From Chytridium lagenaria (taxonomy: Eukaryota > Chytridiomycota > Chytridiomycetes > Chytridiales > Chytridiaceae), in assembly GCA_025449115.1 (NCBI GenBank), contig JAHLKC010000115.1, positions 1-64,000 of the forward strand: a stretch of DNA of 64,000 nt. The letters are read 5' to 3'. Shown here piece by piece: positions 54,308-64,000 of this stretch (the stretch's first letter is position 1; the number at the start of each line of letters is the position of its first letter). The notes below the pieces were generated by a model. That model saw only the letters and a list, made by a program, of their open reading frames with translations, was not told where the DNA came from and made no database searches. The position numbers and the translations under genes are program-made.

Positions 54308-56827
54308 TCATCCCAAGATTCTTCTCCTTCTAACGCCATTCTGTCCCCTCCTCCCAAACCCACCCACACCTCCACCATTCGCCGAAATGCTACTGTAAAA
54401 CTTGGAAAACGAGTTATAGAACATATTATCCACCACATATTCCACCGCCCCGTCAAACACATCCACAGTGACCTGTCCCGTCTCAAACGCCAGCGCAATG
54501 GCGTTCCTCACGTCTGCAGGGATATTAATTTCAAGAGGTGCTGTGCTCGCCGCCGTAAATGTTTTATGAACAAGGAAATACGATGCTTTCATATTGTCCG
54601 GAACGGGACGTTTGTCTTCCATGCTCGCTGTCCGGGCCTCGCTAGAGTCATCGCCGTCAATGGTAACCTCTGATATTGGGGTGAGCGGATCGTTACGTTT
54701 AGGGGCGCTAGAATTGACGTAAGGGAGGGAGTGGTGGTGATAGGGGAAGGTACGGGATCGATATCGACGGAGCTTCGCATAGGATCGGCCCATACTGTTT
54801 CAAGGGACCCGCGCATTTCATATTGGATACTGCGTTGGCTCTGGGTTTGACTGGAGTTGAGGACACCGCCGAAAAGCTTTCGTTGAAGGTATGATTGCTT
54901 AAAGGAAGCGTTGCTGCGAAGTTGAGTGTCTTGGCCCTCGGCAAACATTTGGGTGGTCGTCGCAAAAGATGCAGTGGATGAGTGGACTTTTGCTTTGAGG
55001 TGGCGGACTTCCTCGTAGAACATGATATTCTCACAGAGAAGTCTAATAAATAAAAAAAATGAGTTGGTTTGTACTATGAAGTGATATACGAAATGCAAAG
55101 ATTTCATAAATGTGTATACCTCTAATGCAAAAACGTTTAAATTCCCGAATCATAGCAGGGTCATCCAGGATCTTGTTGAATGAAGCCAGAGATAATCCCA
55201 TTTCAAGATTCTTCATTCTACTTTTCTCTTCCTGGAAAGACTTCCAAACAGGAATAATCTGAAAAATAATCAGATACAGTCTTCGCTAATACAAAGTCAA
55301 ATAGAGTTTAACACTTACAACAGAGGTGAGGAAGGTGACATAGATCACCAAGTTCATTAACAAAGTAGTTTGTCACGAGGAGAGAGAATTTTTGAGTGAG
55401 AGATAATGTAAAGTGGGCGGTAACGGCCACAAAACTGAAGATAATAGCTATGAGAATATCTTTACGAATCCCGTGCTGAAAAAAAACAAAAAAAAAAAAC
55501 ACGTAAGCTTTTCGTTCATACATAATTACACGATGACCGGAAGAAGAGACTCACGTTATCCCTAACGTTCCTCAAAAGGTACAGAATGACGGGAAAGACA
55601 ATAGCCGTAAATATAATCTCAATCCCCAGCAACGGGAAAAACGGCCATGAGAACTGACTGCAAGTCTCCTGCGAAAAAGTTCCACTCCTCACAACATTAA
55701 CCTCCCCGATATTGCTCACATTTCCAAAAAAACTTCCATTGGGTCCAAAGGCGCGAAAACAACGTTCGGAACCAACCCTACTTCTGGAACAAAAGCAAGG
55801 GCTACTAAATATCCAAAGATAAGACCACCAGCGATGACGAGAAAACCAGCAAGACGGTGGTCAGCGACTTTTTCGCGGTTTTCAAACCACCCAGTTGGAA
55901 TACGATTCATTGGTGTCAAAGGAATATGGGTCGCGGCTTTGTGATGAGTCATTGTTGAGAGGGAGGTGGAGACGTCCTGAGGCCAGCTCAACAGCGACAG
56001 TGTCCGCAGCTTTAGGAGGGTAAGTGGTGTTTTCGTGGTTCTCCCGTAAAACTGGTGCCGCAAGAGAAGGTGCCAAGCTTGTCCCTGGTTGCGGTTGCTG
56101 TGCCAAGACTAATAGGGTTGGATCCACCGCTGAGACCCGATGCGGAAGATGGGAGTACACCAGAGTGAGTACCGTTGACGATCGATCGACGCCATGCCGC
56201 TTTGGATTCGGAGAAACGGAAGAGGTAGAGGAGACGAAGGCCCTTCAAAGCGACGCAGAAGAACCAAAGGCCCAGACCAGTGTTCGAATTGAAATGAAGA
56301 GTCTATGGAGAGAAAAGGTGTCAGGGAAAAGACCACATTCGTAAGAGCAATGAACTTACAGGCAGGGAATTGGGGTGTTAGTGATGAAAAACCATCCGAT
56401 GACGAGGGAGGCCGGACATCATTGAGACAACCTGATCAAAAGAAGGGCATCAGTAAAGCCAACACGTCACTCTAAAAGAAATGATGAAGAGAATGTTTGC
56501 ATACCGCTTGCAGCAGGGACAGCCAGTACCCCGGTACGCTTATCGCATTGAACTTTCTCCGCATGACGAACAGGATAGTTGGGATGATATAGTATCTAAG
56601 ACAGAAAAAACGCTCAGCATCTAGACGGTTTCAAATTGAACTCATAGCATGCATAGGGATGGGATACAACTTACGGTACTGGAGAAAAAGGTGCCTGCCC
56701 TTACGATAGTGTTGAAGAATTGTGTCGATATGGTTGGTGCTGATGAATTCGCCATGGTACCGTTAGCAGTGGGCAGAGCAGTGGCCTCTACCAAAGCCGT
56801 GAGAATGGATGTTGCAGTAGCCTCCAT
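54308..56827 (-). CDS. Seven-transmembrane receptor with C-terminal RGS domain
   Basis: Start at 56827 (MEATATSILTALVEATALPT), with N-glycosylation sites NGT and NSS in the short ectodomain. Membrane segments come from separate small exons: RYYIIPTILFVMRRKF (about 56600), GLGLWFFCVALKGLRLLYLF (about 56255), RLAGFLVIAGGLIFGYLVAL (about 55850), FFPLLGIEIIFTAIVFPVIL (about 55635), KDILIAIIFSFVAVTAHFTL (about 55455) and a last helix near 55350. The RGS box follows: ASFNKILDDPAMIREFKRF (about 55180), LLCENIMFYEEVRHLKAK (about 55025), then after a Ser/Thr-rich insert of about 140 residues TAPLEINIPADVRNAIALAF and FDGAVEYVVDNMFYNSFSKF. Like plant RGS1 and fungal GprK, it would both sense a ligand and accelerate G-alpha GTPase. 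Several introns and two or three frame slips. Confidence 0.75.
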
Positions 56828-57050
56828 TCCGTCACTCCCATTCAAACGACAGCAAGGGGACGAGGATGGATGAATCGGTATATCAAGAACGAACCGACAA
56901 GAAACAACAACACTCCGTCTTCCTGTACTCTTTCCTCTTTTTACTTAATATTTTTCCGTCTTTTCCCTTTTTGGCGCAAGGTATGACTATGGCGCGAGAA
57001 CCGGGCTGCTCTTGTGGCCCTCGGCCCCTCGCTTAAGTTTCAGCTTTCAC

Positions 57051-57489
57051 TAGGGGTGCCACCCGTATCCGAGATCTCGGATAAAAACACGTGTTTTATC
57101 CGGCCGGGTACGGATACGGATGCCAAATTTCTACCAACACGGGTTTCGGATAGAACCCGTGGTTTATTTTCTATTAATTAATTTTGTATTTATTTATTAA
57201 TTATTTAATAAAAAATTGATGGGAATAGTTATAAATATTGCAGACTTTCATTAATTTTACTTTTTGCAGAAAGATTACGGTTTATAATTGTTAGCAATAA
57301 GGTATTGGATGTTAATTTCTAATTCATCGATGAGAAAATGGGAAGAAGCGGGTTTAGAGTCGGACTTTAATTAGAGGAGTAATAGTCACCCGAAAAACAC
57401 GGATAAACACGTGTGCCCAAGAAAATTTTCGGGTCCCGGATGCCGGATAAGGCGGAATCCCGTATCCGAGATCACGGGTGGCACCCCTA
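57051..57489. mobile_element. hAT-type MITE (non-autonomous DNA transposon), 439 bp
   Basis: Terminal inverted repeats of 16 bp, TAGGGGTGCCACCCGT at both ends, and an 8-bp target duplication GCTTTCAC (57043-57050 and 57490-57497). TIRs of the TAGGGG type with 8-bp duplications are diagnostic of the hAT superfamily. The interior is AT-rich with no ORF. The subterminal regions contain CCGTATCCGAGATC motifs and a near-perfect palindrome around CACGTG (about 57079-57101). Transposition would need a hAT transposase in trans. Confidence 0.92.
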
Positions 57490-57497
57490 GCTTTCAC

Positions 57498-59427
57498 TGC
57501 CAATCAAAGGGCCATTTTCGACGCAAAAAACGTGGATTCCACCGCCAGAATCAGATTGCGGAGGCGCCTTTCATCCACCTTTTTTCATTTTACAGTGATA
57601 AAATAAAGGTGAATTTGATCGGATGCACCATGACAGCAAAAAAGAAGAAGAAAAGAAATGCATTTCGAGGTTCACTGACGCCACGCGATAAAAAACGATA
57701 AAGAGGGTTACGGTCGGATTAATTTTAAAGAGCCTCTCACGCCAAAGTTTAATAAGACCGCTGTCAACGCCGAGAAGATTGAGAAGAAAGACCGCGGCTC
57801 AGCTAATTATATAGATGCACGTTTAATATTAGTTTGTATGTATGATATATCTCAAGGTCTCACTTAATCAAGATGTCATCTTTATCCAATTTCACTGCCG
57901 TTCCCTGTCACCACCCAATACACGCTCACAAAACCTTCCCATCCTTTTCTGACAGTGCATCAGCCTATACATATTATAATAAGGAAAACTTACTCTGCCA
58001 TGACCTTCTGTTTTTCGGCCAAGTCACCCAATTCGAAAAGCCATGCCGAATGACTTGGAACCTCGCTCAACTTAAACCCACTTCATCTCTGCCTTCTCCG
58101 GAGTCTTCCGTCTTCATCACTGGAATAATGAATACATGAATACATCCGACCCCGTCAGAATACAAAATATTCAATGGAGGCCACGACGCGAGGCATTAAC
58201 TAGAGGCTCGAAGCCCCGGAATGAAAATAATCGAAAGAAAACGTCGCTTATTCACTATTCAAAATCATGCACTTCATCACCGTAACCTCCACATCAATTA
58301 GCGTCTACCTCTAAAGCGAAGAGTTTGGGAGAGAAGATGTCGCCGGAATCGAAATTGTGTTATTTTAGGCCTTTTTTCGGAAATATAAAATTGGTACTGG
58401 AAGGCTCTAAAGCCGTAGGAGCTGCTGGCGTCCTTCCTGCAAGGGTGGATAATTTCGGGAAGGGAGGGGAAGGGGAGATGATGACGTGGCTCGTGGTCTG
58501 TATAATGCAACACTGTCGTTGTTTTCAACGACGGAGTTGGTGAATGATGACAAGTTGGTTGCCACAGTCCTTATAAAAAACAATGGTAAGCTAATGGAAT
58601 GGATCAATGGCATGTCTACCTTTCTCAATCTACGATCATGGGGCTCCCATCAACACTTGCATCTGCGTCAACTGAAAGTCAAGTCTTGGTCTGAAAGCGT
58701 CAACTTGAAGCCATAGCGGAACGAAGAGCAGAAACTATACCTCTCGATCATCCATAAATTCCCGTACGCTCTTGCCACGAGTACATCAAACTTAAAATAG
58801 TGGAAGGTCAAAACTAAACCAACAACAGATTTTGCCGTTACTGATAGCCGTTCGCGACTTTTGCGCAAGAAAGGGCAACGCCCCGTCATGATTAAGTAAC
58901 GTCCAGATATCTAGAAACTTTATGTATCGGATCAACGCTCCACTACATATTTAACAAATTTCTTCACCGTTTACCACAAAGGTAGCAAAGCCAAAGGCCG
59001 TTGAAGAGAAGGGTATTGTATCGATATATGGTGAAAAGTTCGCAACGAAGCTCTTAACATAGGACTGCATGGAAAAGAAAATTAATTTCAATGCTTGATC
59101 TGGTAGTTATTTTTATAACATTGAAAATACGTGCTTGACGTACTGTGCCACTGCTATATTTTACCATAAGCGTCATCCGTCAGAGTGGAAAGAATCTGCG
59201 TCGGATGCTTTGCTGATGTTTGGTTAGGGTTGATAGGGTGAAGAATCAAATATTAATGCGCCAGATTACTAGAAACCACTGTAACTACAGTTCCAAGGGC
59301 AAAATCATGGCCACATTGATCGCGATATATTTAAAAGATAAGAAACAAAAGAAATGAAAAAGAAGAACAGAGACTCGAGAGAGGCCCGTCTTCATGCGAA
59401 AAGCCGCAATACATGCCTAGATTCTCA
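57498..59427. other. Intergenic, no convincing gene
   Basis: Short ORFs (for example 58486-58716 plus) have no recognisable motif. No RNA gene seen. Confidence 0.35.
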
Positions 59428-60000
59428 TCAAAGGTATATACTTGTCAATACTTTTGCAGACTTGTATTCCTTCTCTGCATGTTCCTCTGGCGCTAGCTTC
59501 CAAAAAGTGTCCATCTTTGAACGCGATAGTGCATCGGCAAGTTTGTTTTCTGTTCCATGAACCCATCGCGCCGTCATCTTGAACTTGTAACTCCTTGCCA
59601 GACTCGCGAAGACAGAAACCAGCATCGGATCAAATGGAACTTTACGCGGCAACATCCCGGCATTCACCAGTAAAACCACTTCTCTGCTATCACTATTTAG
59701 ATTTATCGTTTTTCCCTCCCACCCGCTGCCAAAGGTGGCGGTCGCCGAGATCACCGCGAAAAGCTCTTGTGCAATGGTTCCTGTATGCTGTGGGATCGAC
59801 CTTGGCCACATCTCAGATATCCAGAATGGGTAATGGAAGGCCCGAATCCAAAAGAGCCGCAAGCGTCCGTCCAGAGGTGGATGGCTCAGGGGTCTGGGGT
59901 GAAGAAGGGATGACGTGGTTTGTAGGCTTAATCAATGAGCAGGCCGTCGATGCTGGAGAGATTGGATTGGACAGTGATGATGTTTGCTGTGCGCCTAGTT
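59428..60000 (-). pseudogene. RNase H fragment of a DIRS-like (tyrosine-recombinase) retroelement
   Basis: A 144-codon minus frame ending at 59428 has GTIAQELFAVISATATFGSG, NLNSDSREVVLLVNAGMLP, ARWVHGTENKLADALSRSK and MDTFWKL. This matches the RNase H of DIRS/Ngaro-type elements (E-LxAV...DS/N...HxxGxxNxxADALSR). A neighbouring frame (about 59880-59850) supplies IHLWTDACGSFGFG, the first catalytic Asp, so the domain is split by one slip. No RT, methylase or recombinase was found nearby. Confidence 0.7.
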
Positions 60001-60497
60001 TACATGTAAAGATAGGAAAGGTTGGTTGAGGGATCCCCATACCATTCTCTGCCTTGTACGGTGAAAATCCATGAGAAGCTCAATTGCAGGAATTTGCGGA
60101 GACTTGAAGTCGAGTCCTGGGCTGGCTCAATCGACACTTTAGTTTACTGCATCCAGCGATGATGAAGGTCTCACGCACCGCTCGACCATCCAAGGATACA
60201 CCTTTCGGGCACTCCATGCTGCCCTCAACTTTGACATTTTCGTATCTAAAATACTCAATCTGGGAAGGAAAGATCACTAATATATTGTGTAACCAATAGA
60301 TACATGACAAGTACAGTAGTATATAGAACCTCCGTCACATAAATATTTATTATTATTTAATTATTAATAGTAAATATATTATCCAGCAGTAAATATATGA
60401 TTTAAAGGCCATGATTGTGGCACAGTTTGTTGTAGAGATTGTCACAAAAGAGAAAGGCAAGTATCAAAGGTCCGTCAACGTATCTACATCTCCAGCG
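60001..60497. other. Intergenic
   Basis: AT-rich; no feature seen. Confidence 0.35.
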
Positions 60498-61829
60498 ATG
60501 CCGAGTCGCTCAAAGAAGAGAAAGGAAGAGACGGCCCTATATAAGCAAGTGGTTATTCAGGGGAAATCTGGAGCGTTGCCATCATGTCACAAGGTAGATC
60601 AGGTCCATGCGGTTGTCAAACGCTCATAATGCCTTCTTGTATATAAACAGAGATCCTCGATAATATCCTCGGTCGCTTTGACCACCCTATTGATCTTATT
60701 CGGTTGGGAAAGACTTGTAAGACGCTCAACGAAAGCGTCGGGAGCAGTTCAGCGTGGTGTCAATTCCTCAAAGACTCAAACGTCAGTAAACCAAACCCGC
60801 GTTCCAAGAAGAGTAGAACCTGGAAGCTGATTGTAGCCAGCAATTGGGGAAAGGACACTGAGAGATCTCGACTTAGTAAAGGACCAACAGCAAAGAAGCC
60901 TCGCACAAGGGAAAATAGGCCGATCAATACTCAGTGTTTCGCAAACTCGGATAGCCATATCCAAACAGCAGCCCTTCTCTCATTCCCGCAAGGTGGATAT
61001 ACTTTCCTTTTTTTAAAAAAGCTTTTAAAGTCTTTAAACTGGCTTCTGACCTCTTTTGTGCTTTTAAAGAGATACTTGATAATATTTTCGGCAATCTCCG
61101 ACATCCGTCCAACTCATTCGATTAGGCAAAACGTGCAAGAGGCTCAACCAAAGCGTTGGGCCAGTTATAACGTGGCGTCGCTTTATTATCAGGACTCCAC
61201 ACGTCAGCAATCAAGCTCCTCGCATAGAAGACTGTAAAAAGATTGTTTCACAACGTTGGGGAAAACGTTGCGACAGATGCTTCCAACTGAAGGCTAATTT
61301 GAAGAAGTGCCGGATGATGTACTTGAATTATGCTGGAAAGGTTTGCTGGGAATGCTATACGAAGGAATGGACAGACTATCTGGCGTCTCTCCCAGCGTGG
61401 GCCAAGCGACCTATTAGGGAGTATACGCCTGCACGAATTGTAGTGGTAGAAATCCCAAAGAAGCGTGCTAGGGAAATATATCGTTTTAAGGAATACCAAC
61501 TGGACTTGCTCGAATGGTAAGTATATAATTTTTATATAGGCTTTTATGTAGAAATATTCATTTAATTTCGTCCTTGCCCCCACTCAGCATGCCGACGGAA
61601 AGTACACGGAATTTTTCGCATGAGAAACCCTCCTATCCATTGCATGAAGTCAAATTGCTGGAATCTTTCGGTACGCTTACAACATTTTTTTTGTTCTCCT
61701 AACTTTTTTTCTCCGGTCTATAAACCAGTCTCTGGACGCCAGCCAATACGTCCTCCAGACACTACACACTTTAAGGACGGAATAAAGCCACCGAAAGGCT
61801 TTTCGATTGCGGAGTATATGGGAACGTAA
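60498..61829 (+). CDS. Fused tandem pair of F-box/zinc-finger proteins (copies A and B)
   Basis: Exon 1 (60498 to about 60594) starts MPSRSKKRKEETALYKQVVI and ends LPSCHK. Intron 1 ends at AACAGAG. Exon 2 opens ILDNILGRFDHPIDLIRLGK, an F-box-like motif, and reaches WKLIVASNWGKD, where the zinc finger of the sister gene should begin. It then runs in frame into a new N terminus ending AALLSFPQ, followed by an intron (60992-61069) and a second F-box EILDNIFGNLRHPSN. After a one-base slip come LIRLGKTCKRLNQSV, CDRC (about 61272) and CWEC (about 61346), and an Arg-rich tail to EW at 61518. Later exons to 61829 are uncertain. Copy A has lost its zinc part, so the locus looks like an unequal-crossover fusion. 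Confidence 0.62.
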
Positions 61830-62866
61830 TCGTGTGATAGTGGAGCCTTTTGAGTTGGACTAGAATGGTACAAAAAGAAATATGTTTGGTTTTTGTGGGT
61901 TTGAGAATGTCTTTATATGCACAGAAAAAAAAAATGCCGATGGTTTCTCTTTTTCAAATCTGTCGTACTTTATACATATTTCAAGATGAAGTTTGGCACG
62001 GCGAAACTCCAGGTACCTTCAAGCTGATCAGAATCTAGCTCGACGATTCGAACTTCGATGATCGAACAAGTCGAGGTCCAATATTTAAAGGCTTTGTAGT
62101 TTTTGTTATCCTTTTTTCGCGGCAACAGGATGGTCGTATTTCAAGCTGAGCACGAAACAATGCTTCGGTACCTTTATGGATATTTTTAAAAGTTCAAGGA
62201 TGCCTTTCAACGATCTTTAGATGTGAGCCAGGTTATAACAATCGTACAAACCGTCTAGAGACAACGGGATAGCTAAAAATAGCGCATCGATCTAGTTTCG
62301 TCTACGCTTAAAGACAAAAAGACTCCGAGAGAATATCCTCACTCAATGTCCGTCAGATTGTCATAACGGCATATGACCATCGGCAGATGGCAAGTTATTT
62401 ATTGACAGACTATTCCGATTGCAAATGGCCGCCGTAATTACAGAAGGGATTCTATGGACGGAATCGAATGAAGAGGTCACATTAAGGACTTTTTTTAATA
62501 TTTATCAAGGTCCTTGGCAACATGCGGTAGTGACACCCCGGCTCACAGTCATAAGCGTGCTTGTATCTCGGTAGGCTTTGTTGTAATTTGATTCGTTATC
62601 CCTTTTTTTCATCTTCTATCTTTTTGGTTTCTTTGTTTGTACGAATTCGACTTCCGGTTGGATTTGACCCCGTTTCTGCCCTAATCATTTTTTTTAGATC
62701 TTCAAAGGGCGAACTCGTGCCGTGTTACATTATGCGCAACGATATGTCATCAGTTAGAGAAGAAAATAAACTACTATGAACTTAGAAACCCTAAAGGAAA
62801 AAGTGATTTGCCTCCCAATACATCCCCCAACGTATAATATACTGGGCCACCGAGGCTTTCCGCAAT
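61830..62866. other. Intergenic
   Basis: No gene or repeat recognised between the F-box/zinc-finger copies. Confidence 0.35.
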
Positions 62867-63454
62867 ATGTCGTCGTTCCTCTTTGCCAATAGCTTATTCA
62901 GAAAGATGCATGGAACATTAAAGATGACCAAATGGATGGAAGAAATGGGAGGTTTCCATTTCAACGTAGGAAAAGCCACTCCAGCATTATCGTCATGCCC
63001 ACAAAGTAAGGATACCATTTAACCCCGTGTTTTAATAAAATATATTTGACTAGATATCCTGGACAACATTCTCATCCGACTCCAACACCCCGTTGACTTC
63101 ATTCGAGTGGAGAAAACATGCAAGAGTCTCAACCGCAGAGTCAAAAACAGCGGGACATGGCGTCGCTTCGCCATGGACTTGCCGCGAACCATCAAGCCGA
63201 ATTCAGAGAGAAACATGCTAACTTGGAAACTTGTGGTTGCTGGGAAATGGAAGACCATTTGTGACCGATGTCATCGCGTGTTTAAGAAAAGCCAGCTTTA
63301 CGCTTTACATGTTGTTGCGTCAAACACTTGGGGGAAGAATTGTTGGTCATGCTTTAATAGGGAATGGAAGGCGTATCTTGAAATGCAACGACGTTTGAGG
63401 AGAAAGAAATGGAGATTTGATATTTCAAAAAGCGGACGTTTTGAGAAAGTTTAA
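62867..63454 (+). CDS. F-box/zinc-finger protein, intact member (copy C)
   Basis: Two exons, 62867-63005 and 63054-63454, with GTAAGG...CTAG intron ends and matching phase. Exon 1 encodes MSSFLFANSLFRKMHGTLKM and ends LSSCPQ. Exon 2 begins NILDNILIRLQHPVDFIRVE, the same F-box-like segment at the same splice position as copies A and B. It then gives LVVAGKWKTICDRCHRVFKK and WGKNCWSCFNREWKAYLE, so CDRC plus CWSC form a likely C4 zinc site spaced by about 25 residues, and ends in a basic tail (RRLRRKKWRFDISKS). About 180 residues, no frame slip. The family is not one I can name. A role as substrate receptor or DNA/RNA-binding adaptor is inference. Confidence 0.7.
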
Positions 63455-63796
63455 ACTTCAACGTGACCACTTGACATTGCTTGATAGCCGGTAGGACTGT
63501 TTTCCTTTACTTTATAATTACTTTAAAGTATTTTAACAATTTACACAGAATGCATAATATTGGTAATGGTTTGGGACAATACTTTAATGTTTGCGATGTT
63601 GAGAAAATGGCGAGATTTGGTGAATTCTCTTATAACTATTTCTCCTCTAATTCTTCTCTGGGATATTGTAGTTAGAAGACAGTGAGTTGATTATCTGGGA
63701 GCACATTGCCGAGTATTTGTCACAAAGCCAAGCGTTAGCATAGACTCGCAAAAGTAGTTTTCACATGAAATTTAGCTCCTGTATCGTCGGACTAGC

Positions 63797-63934
63797 ACGC
63801 TTCGACAGGAACAACCCACCTGTTCAAATGACGGACGTTCAGATTGCAAATGGTGCAAACTCAGGAAGGACAGCGAGAAATGGTGCGGGCCAGGAGCTCA
63901 CTCTACCACTAAAGGCTGCTTAACTCAACTCTGA
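63797..63934 (+). pseudogene. Possible Cys-rich C-terminal fragment, transposase-like
   Basis: One frame gives STLRQEQPTCSNDGRSDCKW then CKLRKDSEKWCGPGAHSTTK and a stop at 63932-63934. The C...C-x2-C...C...H...C spacing recalls cysteine-rich ends of some DNA transposases. No upstream coding was found. Weak call. Confidence 0.2.
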
Positions 63935-64000
63935 ACATAGTAGTGTTTAGCGTATTTTTTAGCAAACATAAATACATAGATTTGGCTAATGCTGTGTCAG

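Noticed and set aside
1..64000. Scan for tRNA, rRNA and other structured RNA genes.
   Set aside because: No complete cloverleaf or rRNA-like stretch was seen by eye; a covariance-model scan would be decisive.

Overview
The window is nuclear DNA from a fungus. Genes carry short GT-AG introns (about 50-130 bp). The single-copy genes are an aquaglyceroporin, an R-SNARE, F-box/ankyrin proteins, a BAG protein, a 7TM-RGS receptor and CNG-type channels. Together with Frizzled-type cysteine-rich domains, this mix fits an early-diverging, probably zoosporic (chytrid-like) lineage. That placement is inference from gene content only.

The first ~22 kb is a retrotransposon graveyard. It holds the 3' end of a LINE (1-1758) and a palindrome-rich segment (1978-3100) containing hairpins that look like the acceptor plus T-arm half of a tRNA. 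A ~10 kb coding remnant of a Ty3/gypsy-like element lies on the minus strand (3379-13420). A truncated Ty1/copia copy with a 3' LTR follows (15633-16445). A structurally complete copia element (16682-21917) has 163-bp LTRs, a 5-bp target duplication, a polypurine tract and a primer site matching the 5' half of tRNA-Lys(CUU).

From 22 kb on the DNA is genic. An aquaglyceroporin (23493-25029) is followed by two tandem secreted Frizzled-CRD proteins with long charged repeat tails (25235-28963, minus). Next come an R-SNARE with an unusual Pro/Tyr-rich lumenal tail (29965-31461), two paralogous single-pass proteins with a six-cysteine ectodomain and C-terminal PY motifs (32644-33585, 37130-37897), and between them a Kazal-type GPI protein (34901-35448). 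An F-box-like protein, an SLC46/DHA1-like MFS transporter, two tandem CNG-like channel genes (one without a cyclic-nucleotide domain), an F-box/ankyrin protein, a BAG protein and a 7TM-RGS receptor follow. The last 7 kb has a hAT-type MITE with 8-bp target duplications, a DIRS-like RNase H relic, and a small tandem family of F-box/zinc-finger genes, two of which are fused.

Many unrelated genes are each interrupted by single-base shifts, several in homopolymers. Genes that look broken may therefore be intact genes with consensus errors. I list them as CDS with the breaks noted. Protein calls rest on motifs read by eye; no database search was possible.
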